This document shows positions 36,184 to 45,066 of a stretch of DNA of 64,000 nucleotides, one piece after another. Each line of letters opens with the position of its first letter. Positions within the stretch are counted from its first letter, which is position 1. The notes beneath the pieces were generated by a model. That model made no database searches. It was not told the origin of the DNA and saw only the letters and a program-made list of their open reading frames with translations. This DNA is from Enterococcus avium ATCC 14025 (GTDB lineage: Bacteria > Bacillota > Bacilli > Lactobacillales > Enterococcaceae): NCBI RefSeq assembly GCF_000406965.1, contig NZ_KE136357.1:240244-304243 (forward strand), in the 5' to 3' direction. The position numbers and the translations under genes are program-made.

Positions 36184-37107
36184 TTATTTTGCAGGGCGAT
36201 AACCTGCCTTTTTCGCTTCTTCGATGGTTTTAAACCAAGCTCGTGGATTGGTTGTATTGTCATAATATTTACTGCCAGGTAGGTGATAGACACCACTTTT
36301 CGAACCTTTGATCAGGCCTTTTCCATTTTTATCGACATATTCCTTAGCGGTAGAGACGCTTGTTGATGTTGAGGATTGTGATTTTCCTTCTATGGTACTG
36401 GTTCCGTCTGCGTAATTTAGAGATACACCATTTTGTACATTAAAAATATAAACATTGAAGCGCACCTCATCGCTACCGATTGATTGAGCCATCATGTGAA
36501 CGCCGCGGGCTAAAAGTTCATCACCGCGAAAAACGGGAATGACGGAATAGCGGATATAATTCTTGTTGCTTTTTTCTAAATAGTATTTGATATCCATCTC
36601 GAAACGCAGCATTTCCGGGCTGTTCAATTGGCGCGTTCCGGTAATCAAATTTTTCCAGTTGGCATTTTGTCCAGTCAGTTGATAACCGATTAAATGTGAC
36701 CGATTGAATAGGTATTGACCATTGATTTTTTTGTTATGCCAACCGGTGGGTGTTACACTGGAGATTTCACCGCGTTTCTCCGTTGGCATCAGTTTCTTGT
36801 TTAGTAATGCCTCAGCATCTGTTGCACGATTTAAATGATCTAAGTCGCCATATCTTTCCCATGGTCCATTTTCGATCGAGAGCTCCTCTTTAGAAAAGGT
36901 TGGATTATTTTGATTGATCTCGATTGTCTGAGTGCCTTCATAATTAAGCTGAGCCAAATCCTGCTGAGGCGGAACAACTTGAGTTTGCTTTTGTGTTGTT
37001 TGTGGGGGATTCGATGTTGGTTGTTGAAGCTGTTCTTTTGCGCTGTACACAGCGAAACTAGCTGCCGCAATCACGATCGCAGCAACTAGTTTAGTTTTCT
37101 TTGACAA
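36184..37107 (-). CDS. Secreted DNA/RNA non-specific endonuclease (EndA/NucA-like)
   Basis: A 307-aa exported nuclease with an N-terminal signal/anchor helix (about 6-22). The beta-beta-alpha-metal core lies near 90-230; catalytic His is in FNRSHLIGYQLTG and the metal Asn in NLITGTRQLNS. The final 45 residues, with VYHLPGSKYY and FKTIEEAKKAGYR, form a small add-on domain common on Firmicute nucleases and wall proteins. It may serve DNA scavenging or degradation of DNA outside the cell. Confidence 0.87.
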   Translation of the reverse strand: MSKKTKLVAAIVIAAASFAVYSAKEQLQQPTSNPPQTTQKQTQVVPPQQDLAQLNYEGTQTIEINQNNPTFSKEELSIENGPWERYGDLDHLNRATDAEALLNKKLMPTEKRGEISSVTPTGWHNKKINGQYLFNRSHLIGYQLTGQNANWKNLITGTRQLNSPEMLRFEMDIKYYLEKSNKNYIRYSVIPVFRGDELLARGVHMMAQSIGSDEVRFNVYIFNVQNGVSLNYADGTSTIEGKSQSSTSTSVSTAKEYVDKNGKGLIKGSKSGVYHLPGSKYYDNTTNPRAWFKTIEEAKKAGYRPAK

Positions 37108-37153
37108 GGGAATTGCTCCTATTCTTTCTGTAAATTAAGTAATGTAGCTTTGC

Positions 37154-37423
37154 TTATTCAGGTGCACCGATGATTTTAATGTATTCATCCGGATTCATAA
37201 TCTCAAAATGTTTGGCAACAAGTTGATTCCGTTTATTGCGGCGGCCTTCAATGTGGATCATATATTTATTTTCCGGTAAACGAAAAACGTAACTGGATAG
37301 ATAACGATCTTTGATTAAAACTTCCGTCTTGTTTTCACCATCGCTCATAATCAATAAGGACATCATGATCGGCTTTTCTTGCAGTAAAATCGTCTTTTCT
37401 AATAAGCCACGATATTCTTCCAA
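37154..37423 (-). CDS. Hypothetical protein, 89 aa
   Basis: A small soluble protein with alternating hydrophobic and charged residues suggesting a beta-rich fold (SYVFRLPENKYMIHIEGRR). I recognise no family. It is read away from the PRD regulator and may share a transcript with the nuclease downstream of it, 46 bp further on. An AAGGAAG site precedes the ATG. Confidence 0.6.
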   Translation of the reverse strand: MEEYRGLLEKTILLQEKPIMMSLLIMSDGENKTEVLIKDRYLSSYVFRLPENKYMIHIEGRRNKRNQLVAKHFEIMNPDEYIKIIGAPE

Positions 37424-37531
37424 AAAATCACTTCCTTTTTATTTAATTGGATAATCTGATTTTAGCATTTTTAAGCAATTAATGCTTTGATAACGAAATG
37501 ATTAAAAGTGAAGAGAGTCAAAAGCTTTTTT

Positions 37532-37585
37532 AGTTCACTCCAGAACAGTTTGCTTCAAAAATTCTGAAGTGAACTGTTCTTTTTC
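37532..37585 (+). promoter_or_regulatory. Possible transcription attenuator before the PRD regulator gene
   Basis: AGAACAGTTTGCTTCA (37542-37557) pairs with TGAAGTGAACTGTTCT (37565-37580), followed by TTTTT: a terminator on the + strand with no + strand gene before it. The segment AGTTCACT (37532-37539) can instead pair with AGTGAACT (37568-37575), which would break that stem. Mutually exclusive structures 44 bases before a start codon suggest attenuation or antitermination. Confidence 0.5.
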
Positions 37586-37628
37586 ATGATGCTTGTGATA
37601 CCTTATACTAAATTTAGGAGGAATACTT

Positions 37629-39668
37629 ATGGATAATCGATTATCAAATTTATATTCTTTGCTGGCAAAACAAGGAAAAACTTTTGAAATCCCCTATTTG
37701 GCCAAAAGATTTCAAGTGAGTACCCGAACAATCTACAACGATATAAAAAAACTGAATGAAACACTCATGGCGGCCTCTGAAGAGATAATCGCCATTGAAA
37801 AGGGGCGTGTCTATTATAGCGTTGATAATCCTGTAGAGATTGAAAAATTATTGCTCAAAAATAGTGATTTTATTAGTGGTGATAAAAGCATCAGAAGAGT
37901 TCGTCTATTAGAGACAATTTTATTGTTACCTGATTATTTCAGTTCAGAAGAGCTATTACGAAAAACACTAGTTTCAAAAAATACTTTATTGAGTGATCTG
38001 CAAGAAGTGCGCAAAATTCTACAGAAAAATAAAATTACGCTAGAATCTTTACCATTTCGCGGTTATCAAGTGATCGGAGATGAAATAGATATTCGTAATT
38101 TATTAGCCGCTACACTTGAACAGGACCCATTATTATTTGAGACGGAGCATTATGAAATGGAACAGCCGTTATTAGCAGAAATCGAGTCATTCATTGAAAA
38201 AATCTGTGGGCAGTTGGGGATTCAATTGAGTGATGAATCCTTCCAAAAGGTAATATTGCACTTTTGGATCACTAAAAAAAGGAGCGCATTAGGAAAGACA
38301 CTTGCTGCTTCAAATAAAGAGGATATTTTGAGCAAAGAGGAAAAAGCTCTACATGAGCGGTGTAGAGAATTGACTGAATTATTCAGACAGTCAATTAACT
38401 TGGCGGAACAATTATACTTGGCAAATAAAATATCTGAGGCGTCTATTACTAAATACCAAGAATTACTTTCAGATAAATGGGTAACTTTTAACTTAGTTAT
38501 TGAAAGATTTATTTCAGCGGTGAATATGCAACTTCCAGAATTGGATTTTAAAGGGGACAAAAAGCTATATGAAGGATTAATCAATCATTTACGACCAGCA
38601 TATAAACGAGCTTTAGCGAATGAGACGTTGGAAAACCCTATGTATGAGCATGTTTTAGAGCATTATCGTGAGTTGCATTTGATTGTTCAGAAACAAATTT
38701 CGGTGATTGAAAGAATGCTTGAGATTGAATTTACTGATCATGAAACAAGTTTTTTCACACTTTTCTTTGCAGCTTCAGTGGAACGAAGTAAGTTTTATGT
38801 TCCCCATAAAGCAAAAGTTGTTATTATATGCAATGCAGGAATTAGCACTTCTGAAATTTTAAAAAGTAAAATAAAAAGTATTTTTAGTGTAGATGTTATC
38901 GGAACCTTTGGAGCTAGAGAAGGTGTTCGTTGGATAGCAGAGCATAAAGTAGATTTAGTAATCACTACAATACCCTTAGATTTAAAGCGAGTACCGTTTG
39001 TTCAAGTAAATCCATATTTATCAGAAGAAGACATTCAAATTATTAGTGAATTCATTAAACCAGTTTTCCATGAAATTAATGTAGATGACTTGTTGCGAAT
39101 GGTAAATAAGTATGTGAAGTTATCTACGCAGCAAATTCACAACTTAACAGAAGAATTTAAAGAGTATTTGAATATTAGATCGAGTGAAAATTTAAAAAGG
39201 GAGTATCAGCCTATGCTTAAGGAAATATTATCAGAAGATTTAATTGATCTTCACTATCATGCTGAAAATCGTGATGAAGCCGTTAAACGTAGTGGGGAAC
39301 TATTAGTAAATAAAGGTCTAGCTTCAGCGAATTATATTGAGGGGATGATTAGGAATGTTGAGATTAATGGAACTTATATTGTGATTGCACCTGGAATCGC
39401 TATGCCACATGCACGCCCTGAAGAAGGTGCTTTGGCTATTGGTTTCAGCATTGTTACTTTAGAAGAACCCGTTGTATTCGGTCATCCTAAGAATGATCCG
39501 GTAAATATTGTTATCGGGTTATGTGCGGTGGATCATCAAACCCATTTAAAGGCATTAGCCGAATTAGTAGAAATACTTTCTCATGAACAAAATGTAGAAA
39601 ATTTTTTGAAGGCCACAAATGCTTCGGAAATATTAGCAATGGTAAAAGGAGGAAATGAATCATGTTAA
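37629..39668 (+). CDS. PRD-containing transcriptional regulator with EIIB- and EIIA-like domains
   Basis: A 679-aa BglG/MtlR-type activator. Domains in order: HTH (about 1-65), a second HTH (about 85-150), PRD1 (about 185-290) and PRD2 (about 295-395) with candidate phospho-His at 211, 320 and 371, an EIIB-like domain with Cys401 (IICNAGIST), and an EIIA domain (about 530-675) with His594 in AMPHARPE. Phosphorylation by the PTS sets its activity. It overlaps the EIIB gene at 39662. No separate EIIA gene is present, so its EIIA domain may also feed the transporter. Confidence 0.88.
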   Translation: MDNRLSNLYSLLAKQGKTFEIPYLAKRFQVSTRTIYNDIKKLNETLMAASEEIIAIEKGRVYYSVDNPVEIEKLLLKNSDFISGDKSIRRVRLLETILLLPDYFSSEELLRKTLVSKNTLLSDLQEVRKILQKNKITLESLPFRGYQVIGDEIDIRNLLAATLEQDPLLFETEHYEMEQPLLAEIESFIEKICGQLGIQLSDESFQKVILHFWITKKRSALGKTLAASNKEDILSKEEKALHERCRELTELFRQSINLAEQLYLANKISEASITKYQELLSDKWVTFNLVIERFISAVNMQLPELDFKGDKKLYEGLINHLRPAYKRALANETLENPMYEHVLEHYRELHLIVQKQISVIERMLEIEFTDHETSFFTLFFAASVERSKFYVPHKAKVVIICNAGISTSEILKSKIKSIFSVDVIGTFGAREGVRWIAEHKVDLVITTIPLDLKRVPFVQVNPYLSEEDIQIISEFIKPVFHEINVDDLLRMVNKYVKLSTQQIHNLTEEFKEYLNIRSSENLKREYQPMLKEILSEDLIDLHYHAENRDEAVKRSGELLVNKGLASANYIEGMIRNVEINGTYIVIAPGIAMPHARPEEGALAIGFSIVTLEEPVVFGHPKNDPVNIVIGLCAVDHQTHLKALAELVEILSHEQNVENFLKATNASEILAMVKGGNESC

Positions 39669-39934
39669 AAATTGTAACGGTTTGCGGTGCAGGGGTTGGT
39701 AGCAGCATGATGATGCGATTATTCACACAACAAATTTTGGATGATGAGCACATTGAAGCAACTGTTGATGCGGCGGATATTGGTTCTGTTGATCCAAATA
39801 GTTTTGACATTTTAATCACAACATCAGATTTTGCCGATACACTGCGTGATTCATCAGCTAAGATTATTCGGATTGACAATATGATGGATAAAGAATATTT
39901 GAAAGAACAACTATTAAAGACAATCAATGAATAG
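39662..39934 (+). CDS. PTS EIIB, ascorbate/SgaB type
   Basis: A 90-aa phosphocarrier with Cys8 in VTVCGAGVGSS, the signature of ascorbate/galactitol-type EIIB. Translation is coupled to the regulator by a seven-base overlap. It passes phosphate to the sugar carried by the EIIC at 39946. Confidence 0.88.
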   Translation: MLKIVTVCGAGVGSSMMMRLFTQQILDDEHIEATVDAADIGSVDPNSFDILITTSDFADTLRDSSAKIIRIDNMMDKEYLKEQLLKTINE

Positions 39935-39945
39935 GAGGCAAAAAC

Positions 39946-41226
39946 ATGGCAATCTTTTTATATATTGTAAATAATGTACTGAGCCAGGCAGTATTTATTA
40001 TTGGAATGGTAGTCGTTGTTGGGATGGTTGCTCAAAAGAAAAGCTGGGATCAAATTTTGCCTAGTACACTTAAAACAATGATTGGTTTTACTATGATCAA
40101 TGTTGGTGGTCAAACATTAGGTGGAGCTTTATTGCCGCTTCAACAAATGATCTCTAAAATATTTGATATGAAGGCATTTTCTTCAGATATTGGAGCTGCT
40201 CAGGCTGAAAGCTTTGCAGATATTGGAACAGAAATGGCGTTGATTTTTGCTTTTGGTTTTTTAATTAATTTGTTGTTAGCACGTTTTACCCGCTTTAAAT
40301 ATGTTCATTTATCGGCGCATGTTTCATTTTTCTTCGCAGGATTGATCGCTGCATTACTAAAGTTCAATACAACATTGCCCTTTACAGGGATTGTTACGGT
40401 GGGTTCCATTATGTTAGGGCTATATATGACGCTTAGTTGTGCTTATGTAGCAGTATGCATAAAAGGAGTTAAAGGAGGCGAAGGATTTACTTTAGCACAC
40501 TCCAGTTCTTCGGGATTATTGGTAGCGACACTGTTAGCAAAAGTATTTGGAAATAAAGAACATGATCTTGAGAATATGGAGATTCCTAAGAAATTGAATT
40601 TTCTTAGAGAAATGACGATCGCATTGACTTTGGTGATGACTGTTCTATTTTTACTAGTGAGTCTTTTTGCGACACCTAGTTGGACAATGGAGAATATTAC
40701 TGGTGGTCAGGATATTATCGTCTTTTCACTATTACGAGGTGTTGAGTTCGGAATGTGGATCACAGTAATTATCACCGGCGTGCGCATGATGCTGTCAGAG
40801 ATCATACCAGCATTTCATGGGATTGCAAATAAAATTATTCCTAATTCGAAACCTGGTTTGGATATCCCGTTACTATTTCCAAATTATCCTACTTCAGTGA
40901 TCGTCGGTTTCCTATGTAGTTTAGTCGCTGGTTTAGCAGGTATGCTGATTCTTGGTGCGTTAAATTATCCAGTTGTTGTTTTTCCAGCATTAATTCCGAC
41001 TTTCTTCACTGGAGCTGCTACTGCTATTTTCGGTAATGCACATGGTGGGCGTAGAGGAGCAATATTGGGATCATTGACAAATGGTTTTCTATTGATTTTT
41101 GGTCAAGCATTATTGCTTCCAATGGTTGGAAGCTATGCTCCTATTATGCGAATCCTAAGTGAAACAGATTATACCGTATACGGTCCCATTTTAGGTTGGA
41201 TTTTACAATTACTTGGAGGTGCTTAA
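39946..41226 (+). CDS. PTS EIIC, ascorbate (UlaA/SgaT) type
   Basis: A 426-aa membrane permease with about eleven hydrophobic segments, of the UlaA/SgaT family (INVGGQTLGGALLP near residue 51, FFTGAATAIFGNAHGGRRGA near 350). It is behind an AGGAGG site. The family carries ascorbate, but the operon has no ascorbate-6-P lactonase or other ula genes, so the real substrate is probably something else. Confidence 0.85.
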   Translation: MAIFLYIVNNVLSQAVFIIGMVVVVGMVAQKKSWDQILPSTLKTMIGFTMINVGGQTLGGALLPLQQMISKIFDMKAFSSDIGAAQAESFADIGTEMALIFAFGFLINLLLARFTRFKYVHLSAHVSFFFAGLIAALLKFNTTLPFTGIVTVGSIMLGLYMTLSCAYVAVCIKGVKGGEGFTLAHSSSSGLLVATLLAKVFGNKEHDLENMEIPKKLNFLREMTIALTLVMTVLFLLVSLFATPSWTMENITGGQDIIVFSLLRGVEFGMWITVIITGVRMMLSEIIPAFHGIANKIIPNSKPGLDIPLLFPNYPTSVIVGFLCSLVAGLAGMLILGALNYPVVVFPALIPTFFTGAATAIFGNAHGGRRGAILGSLTNGFLLIFGQALLLPMVGSYAPIMRILSETDYTVYGPILGWILQLLGGA

Positions 41227-41918
41227 TGAAAAATCTAGTTCTGTATTTGACTATCAACTATCCAACAAGAGAAAAATTTTTTGAGATCTTAGATATTGTC
41301 GAAGAATTTCAAATAGGGTACGTTGAAATTGGTATTCCAGTTTCTGATCCATATATTGATGGTTCAATAGTTAGAGAATCACAAGAAAAAGTTTTTTCAA
41401 CACTGAGTATCAAGGAAATTGATTCTGTCCTGCAAGAGATACGCGAACGGTACACCTTTAAAGTGATCCTGATGACTTATAATGAGGGTGTTGAAGAATT
41501 TAAATTAGGACAGCTTTCCAAAACGCGTTATGATGCCATTTTGTGTGTTGATAAAAAATTGCCTGAAGATAACTTCTCTGGTCTTGTTCATACATTTACG
41601 AAAAATATGGATAAGGAAGCGATAAACAATCAATTAGCCAAAAGTTCTCAGTTTGTTTATTTGGTTTCTGGGGAAGGAAAAACAGGTGAGTTTATACAAC
41701 TTCCTAAAGATTATGTAGATATTGTTCCTTATTTGAAAGCTAATACGCAGCTGCCAGTTTTTGTTGGTTTTGGAGTTAAAAATTCAACTGATATTGCCAG
41801 CATTTTAGCAAATGGTGCGGATGGAGCTATTATTGGTTCTGAATTTATCAAAAGATTTAATGAGGGAGGAATTTCTAGCATCAAAGAGTATTTATCAAAA
41901 ATCCGTTCGGTTTACTAA
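41226..41918 (+). CDS. TrpA-like TIM-barrel protein in PTS operon
   Basis: A 230-aa protein similar to tryptophan synthase alpha subunit. GIPVSDPYIDGSIVRES near residue 37 matches the TrpA loop GIPFSDP-x-ADG, and FVGFGVKN and ADGAIIGSEF match the phosphate-binding loops of the barrel. The start overlaps the EIIC stop (TAATG). No trpB or other trp gene is near, so it probably cleaves or isomerises the phosphorylated product of the PTS by an aldol-type reaction. The real reaction is unknown. Confidence 0.8.
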   Translation: MKNLVLYLTINYPTREKFFEILDIVEEFQIGYVEIGIPVSDPYIDGSIVRESQEKVFSTLSIKEIDSVLQEIRERYTFKVILMTYNEGVEEFKLGQLSKTRYDAILCVDKKLPEDNFSGLVHTFTKNMDKEAINNQLAKSSQFVYLVSGEGKTGEFIQLPKDYVDIVPYLKANTQLPVFVGFGVKNSTDIASILANGADGAIIGSEFIKRFNEGGISSIKEYLSKIRSVY

Positions 41919-41962
41919 AACAGGATTCGCTTCATTCATTCGTGAAGCGAATCCTGTTTTTA
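41917..41962 (+). terminator. Intrinsic terminator of the PTS/TrpA-like operon
   Basis: An 18-bp stem: AAAACAGGATTCGCTTCA pairs with TGAAGCGAATCCTGTTTT, followed by further T residues. Confidence 0.92.
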
Positions 41963-42033
41963 TTTTTATAACGAAATAGCTCGCATTACCCTCAGCAAAT
42001 TTGATAAGATAAAAGAAAAAAGCAGGTGAATAA

Positions 42034-42750
42034 ATGGGGATGTGGAATCCGTGGCGTGGCTGTCGTCGTGTCAGCGAGGGTTGTAAATATTGCTTTATTC
42101 ATGAGGGGGATAAAAAGCGAGCAGTAGATACAAGCAAGATTGAAAAGACAGCTCAATTTGACGCGCCTATTAAAAAAACAAAGAATGGTTATAAAATGAA
42201 GGGCGGACAGCTCGTCTTTGTTTGTTTTTCTAGTGATTTTTTAATTGAAGAGGCAGATTCTTGGCGCGCTGAGTGCTGGCAAATGATCAAAGAGCGCAGT
42301 GATTTGCATTTTATGTTCTTAACTAAGCGGATCGAGCGTTTAATGGATTGTGTGCCCGAGGATTGGGGCGACGGGTACGATAATGTTACGATTGGTGTTT
42401 CAGTTGAAAATCAGGTCCGAGCGGATCAACGATTATCGTTATTACAAGCGTTACCAATCAAGCATAAAAAAATTGCTTGTCAGCCACTAATTGAAGAAAT
42501 TTCCATTGCTGAGTATCTGACGGACATCGAGTCAGTTGTTGCGGGTGGGGAATACCATAAAAATGCGCGCCCGTTAAATTATGAATGGATCTTGAAGCTG
42601 CGGGAAGAAGCAATCTCGCAAGGAGTTGCATTTGAATTTCGTCAATGTGGGACGCATTTTATTAAGGATCAGCAGGAGTATCAATTGAGTTACCGCCAAT
42701 TATTTTCACAAGCAAAAAAAGCGGGGATCAATTGGTATCCAAGTAAATAA
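42034..42750 (+). CDS. DUF5131 (phage Gp37/Gp68-like) family protein
   Basis: A 238-aa protein. The N-terminus carries three cysteines in WNPWRGCRRVSEGCKYCF, a cluster like those of radical-SAM proteins, which defines DUF5131. Later segments FLTKRIERL, TIGVSVENQ and AGGEYHKNARPL also fit. The family occurs on phages and chromosomes and its substrate is unknown. It stands alone between terminators. Confidence 0.83.
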   Translation: MGMWNPWRGCRRVSEGCKYCFIHEGDKKRAVDTSKIEKTAQFDAPIKKTKNGYKMKGGQLVFVCFSSDFLIEEADSWRAECWQMIKERSDLHFMFLTKRIERLMDCVPEDWGDGYDNVTIGVSVENQVRADQRLSLLQALPIKHKKIACQPLIEEISIAEYLTDIESVVAGGEYHKNARPLNYEWILKLREEAISQGVAFEFRQCGTHFIKDQQEYQLSYRQLFSQAKKAGINWYPSK

Positions 42751-42785
42751 AGAAGCAGAAATCACTCGGATTTCTGCTTCTTTAT
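42749..42785. terminator. Bidirectional terminator before mntH end
   Basis: AAAGAAGCAGAAATC pairs with GATTTCTGCTTCTTT around a five-base loop, between two converging genes. Confidence 0.88.
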
Positions 42786-44357
42786 TTATTCGGATAAATC
42801 TTCATTTAGTTCTTTCGCAGCAAGTGCCACACGCTTATTCCCTTGATGCAGTTCAACGATTGTCCAGACTAACAAAGCAAGAACAGCAACAATCAAAACA
42901 TAAGCGATACTATCGGCTGTTGTGATTTCCCATGCAGAAGGACTGTCTCCAAAGAAGCCTTCGATTTGACTAGGCAAACCAATTAAGTTCAAATAAGTCA
43001 GACCAATAACTGAGATCCAACCCAACAGTTGAATGATTCGTTTATTTTTGAATCGTTCCCCCATTTCTGCGCTGCTATTTGTCATCATTAATAAGGGAAG
43101 CATAGAAAATGGTAAGGCAAAGGCCAAGAAAACTTGCGAATTATTCATCAAATTATTTAATGCTTCATGTTCTTCAACGACTGTATCGCCGCGCGTTAGC
43201 AGGACGCAAATCAATACTGGAACAACCGAAATCAACCGAGTGACTAGACGACGCAACCAGATCGGCATCCGCATGTGAACAAAGCCCTCCATAATTACTT
43301 GCCCAGTCAAAGTACCAGTAATTGTAGAGTTTTGACCAGAAGCTAGAAGCGCTACAGCGAATAAGGTTGATAGAGCACCAGTTTTTGCGACATTCATCAG
43401 GATTCCGTTGCTCATCGTAGCTGGATTTGATAAGGCTTCATACAGTCCAAAGAAGGATGGGTCTTTGACAGTGCCTGTTTTAAAGACGGCAACACCCATA
43501 ATCAAAAGTAGTGCATTAACAAGAAAGGCTAATGACAATTGAATATTTGAATCCCAAGTTGTAAAGCGGACGGCATTTGCGACATCCTCTTCATCATCAT
43601 GATCAACTTCGCGAGTTTGAGAAACCGCAGAATGAAGGTAAAGATTATGCGGCATTACCGTTGCACCAATGATTCCAAGCGCACCAGTCAGCGGTGTTTG
43701 ACCACCAATGGCAGGACTATTTGCGAACGTTTCGCTAGTTGGAACAAATCCTTTTAAAACGTCACCCCAATTAGGATCGGACAAAGCAACTTGGTAAATA
43801 AAGACGAAGAGAATCACAAAAATTAAACAAACAACAATGGCTTCGATTTTACGGAATCCGACTTTGGTTAATAATAATAGTAGAAAGACATCGAATACAG
43901 TAATGAAAACAGCGATAACCAAGGGAATATTAAACAATAGATACAAAGCGATGGCTGCACCGATGACTTCCGCAATATCGGTTGCCATGATGGCTAATTC
44001 AGTCAAGATCCAAAGGACGATCCCCAAGGATTTACTTGTCCTAGCACGAATAGCTTGTGCCAAATCCATTCGAGTAACAATTCCCAGCTTTGCTGCCATA
44101 TATTGTAAAAGCATAGCTACTAAGCTGGAAATTAAGATGATGGACATTAATAAATATTGGAAATTTTGTCCGCCAGTGATGGAGGTCGACCAGTTTCCTG
44201 GGTCCATATATCCGACAGCGACTAATGCTCCCGGACCTGAATAGGCGAGGAGTGTTCGCCAGAAGCTTTTTCCTTTTGGTACTTTAATCGTACCGTTGAC
44301 TTCCTCTAAAGAAAGTCCATTCGTATGTTCTAAAATGGGATGTTTATTCGTACTCAA
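42786..44357 (-). CDS. mntH: Nramp-family divalent metal transporter (MntH)
   Basis: A 523-aa membrane protein with about eleven helices. The metal-binding DPGN motif in the first helix ([12 protein letters not shown], near residue 51) and MPHNLYLHS in the sixth helix are diagnostic for Nramp proton-coupled Mn2+ transporters. The hydrophilic N-terminus and tail make it longer than MntH of E. coli, as in other lactic bacteria. A DtxR-type palindrome at 44431 may give manganese-dependent repression. Confidence 0.93.
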   Translation of the reverse strand: MSTNKHPILEHTNGLSLEEVNGTIKVPKGKSFWRTLLAYSGPGALVAVGYMDPGNWSTSITGGQNFQYLLMSIILISSLVAMLLQYMAAKLGIVTRMDLAQAIRARTSKSLGIVLWILTELAIMATDIAEVIGAAIALYLLFNIPLVIAVFITVFDVFLLLLLTKVGFRKIEAIVVCLIFVILFVFIYQVALSDPNWGDVLKGFVPTSETFANSPAIGGQTPLTGALGIIGATVMPHNLYLHSAVSQTREVDHDDEEDVANAVRFTTWDSNIQLSLAFLVNALLLIMGVAVFKTGTVKDPSFFGLYEALSNPATMSNGILMNVAKTGALSTLFAVALLASGQNSTITGTLTGQVIMEGFVHMRMPIWLRRLVTRLISVVPVLICVLLTRGDTVVEEHEALNNLMNNSQVFLAFALPFSMLPLLMMTNSSAEMGERFKNKRIIQLLGWISVIGLTYLNLIGLPSQIEGFFGDSPSAWEITTADSIAYVLIVAVLALLVWTIVELHQGNKRVALAAKELNEDLSE

Positions 44358-44430
44358 GAAGCTCCCACCTTTCTGTAAACTTTTCTACGATGCAATCATA
44401 CACCTAAAATCAGGAAATGAAAAGAAAAAG

Positions 44431-44448
44431 ATTCGGTATGCCTAAAAT
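44431..44448. promoter_or_regulatory. Candidate MntR/EfaR-type operator upstream of mntH
   Basis: On the minus strand the sequence reads ATTTTAGGCATACCGAAT, an imperfect palindrome (TTTAGG and its partner CCGAA) similar to the operators of manganese-sensing DtxR-family repressors. It lies 74 bases before the mntH start. Confidence 0.5.
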
Positions 44449-44520
44449 TTTCAAAAAGCATATTTCTTTGGCATAATTCGAATTTGTTTTACACTAAATA
44501 GAAGAAAATGAGGTGAGCGT

Positions 44521-44961
44521 ATGGTCGATTGGTACACACAATTAGATGGTACGTGGGAAATCAAAGGAACGAATTTTCCAATGTGGTTGACAGATAAAAG
44601 AAAAAATCCCCGAATTACCTATAAGAGAACAGAGAAAAATGCTGTGGAATTACTCGATTTGGTAGAATATGAAGCAAACGGCAAAACCAAGCAAATCAGA
44701 GGAATGGACCGTTTAGTCGGTGGACAGTTTATCTGGCGAGGAATAGGAATAATGAAAATTTTGAGTAGTCGTTGGCAGGTAGTGACAATCAAAGGGGATG
44801 TATTAGTGATTCGTTTTGAAAAAACCTTCGTCACACCAGCTGGGGTAGATATTTTAATAAGAAGGGGATCTCGGAGTCCTAATTTGCGCGAACGTGTCTT
44901 AGAACATTACAAAAGTTTTGGTTTGACGGATAAAGAAAGAGATACACTTCAATGGAAGTAG
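44521..44961 (+). CDS. Hypothetical protein, 146 aa, lipocalin-like
   Basis: A soluble protein opening with LDGTWEIKGTNFPMW. The sequence continues in alternating beta-type strands (FIWRGIGIMKIL, WQVVTIKGDVLVIRFEKT), which suggests a small beta barrel such as a calycin. I recognise no named family. It is transcribed away from mntH, with GAGGTGAGC before the ATG. Confidence 0.65.
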   Translation: MVDWYTQLDGTWEIKGTNFPMWLTDKRKNPRITYKRTEKNAVELLDLVEYEANGKTKQIRGMDRLVGGQFIWRGIGIMKILSSRWQVVTIKGDVLVIRFEKTFVTPAGVDILIRRGSRSPNLRERVLEHYKSFGLTDKERDTLQWK

Positions 44962-44996
44962 AGCCATCAAGTAAAGCTAAAAATATTTTATAAAAG

Positions 44997-45053
44997 AAAA
45001 GCCAAATGGGCACTTGCTTTCTTGATGCAAAGCAGCTAACCAGTTGGCTTTTT
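44997..45053. terminator. Terminator between convergent genes
   Basis: AAAAGCCAA-ATGG pairs with CCAG-TTGGCTTTT (one mismatch) with a smaller internal stem, followed by TTTT on the + strand. Confidence 0.72.
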
Positions 45054-45066
45054 TAGTGTTTTTCGT

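Noticed and set aside
37488-37502. cre-like TTGATAACGAAATGA
   Set aside because: Two mismatches at fixed consensus positions; too weak to list.
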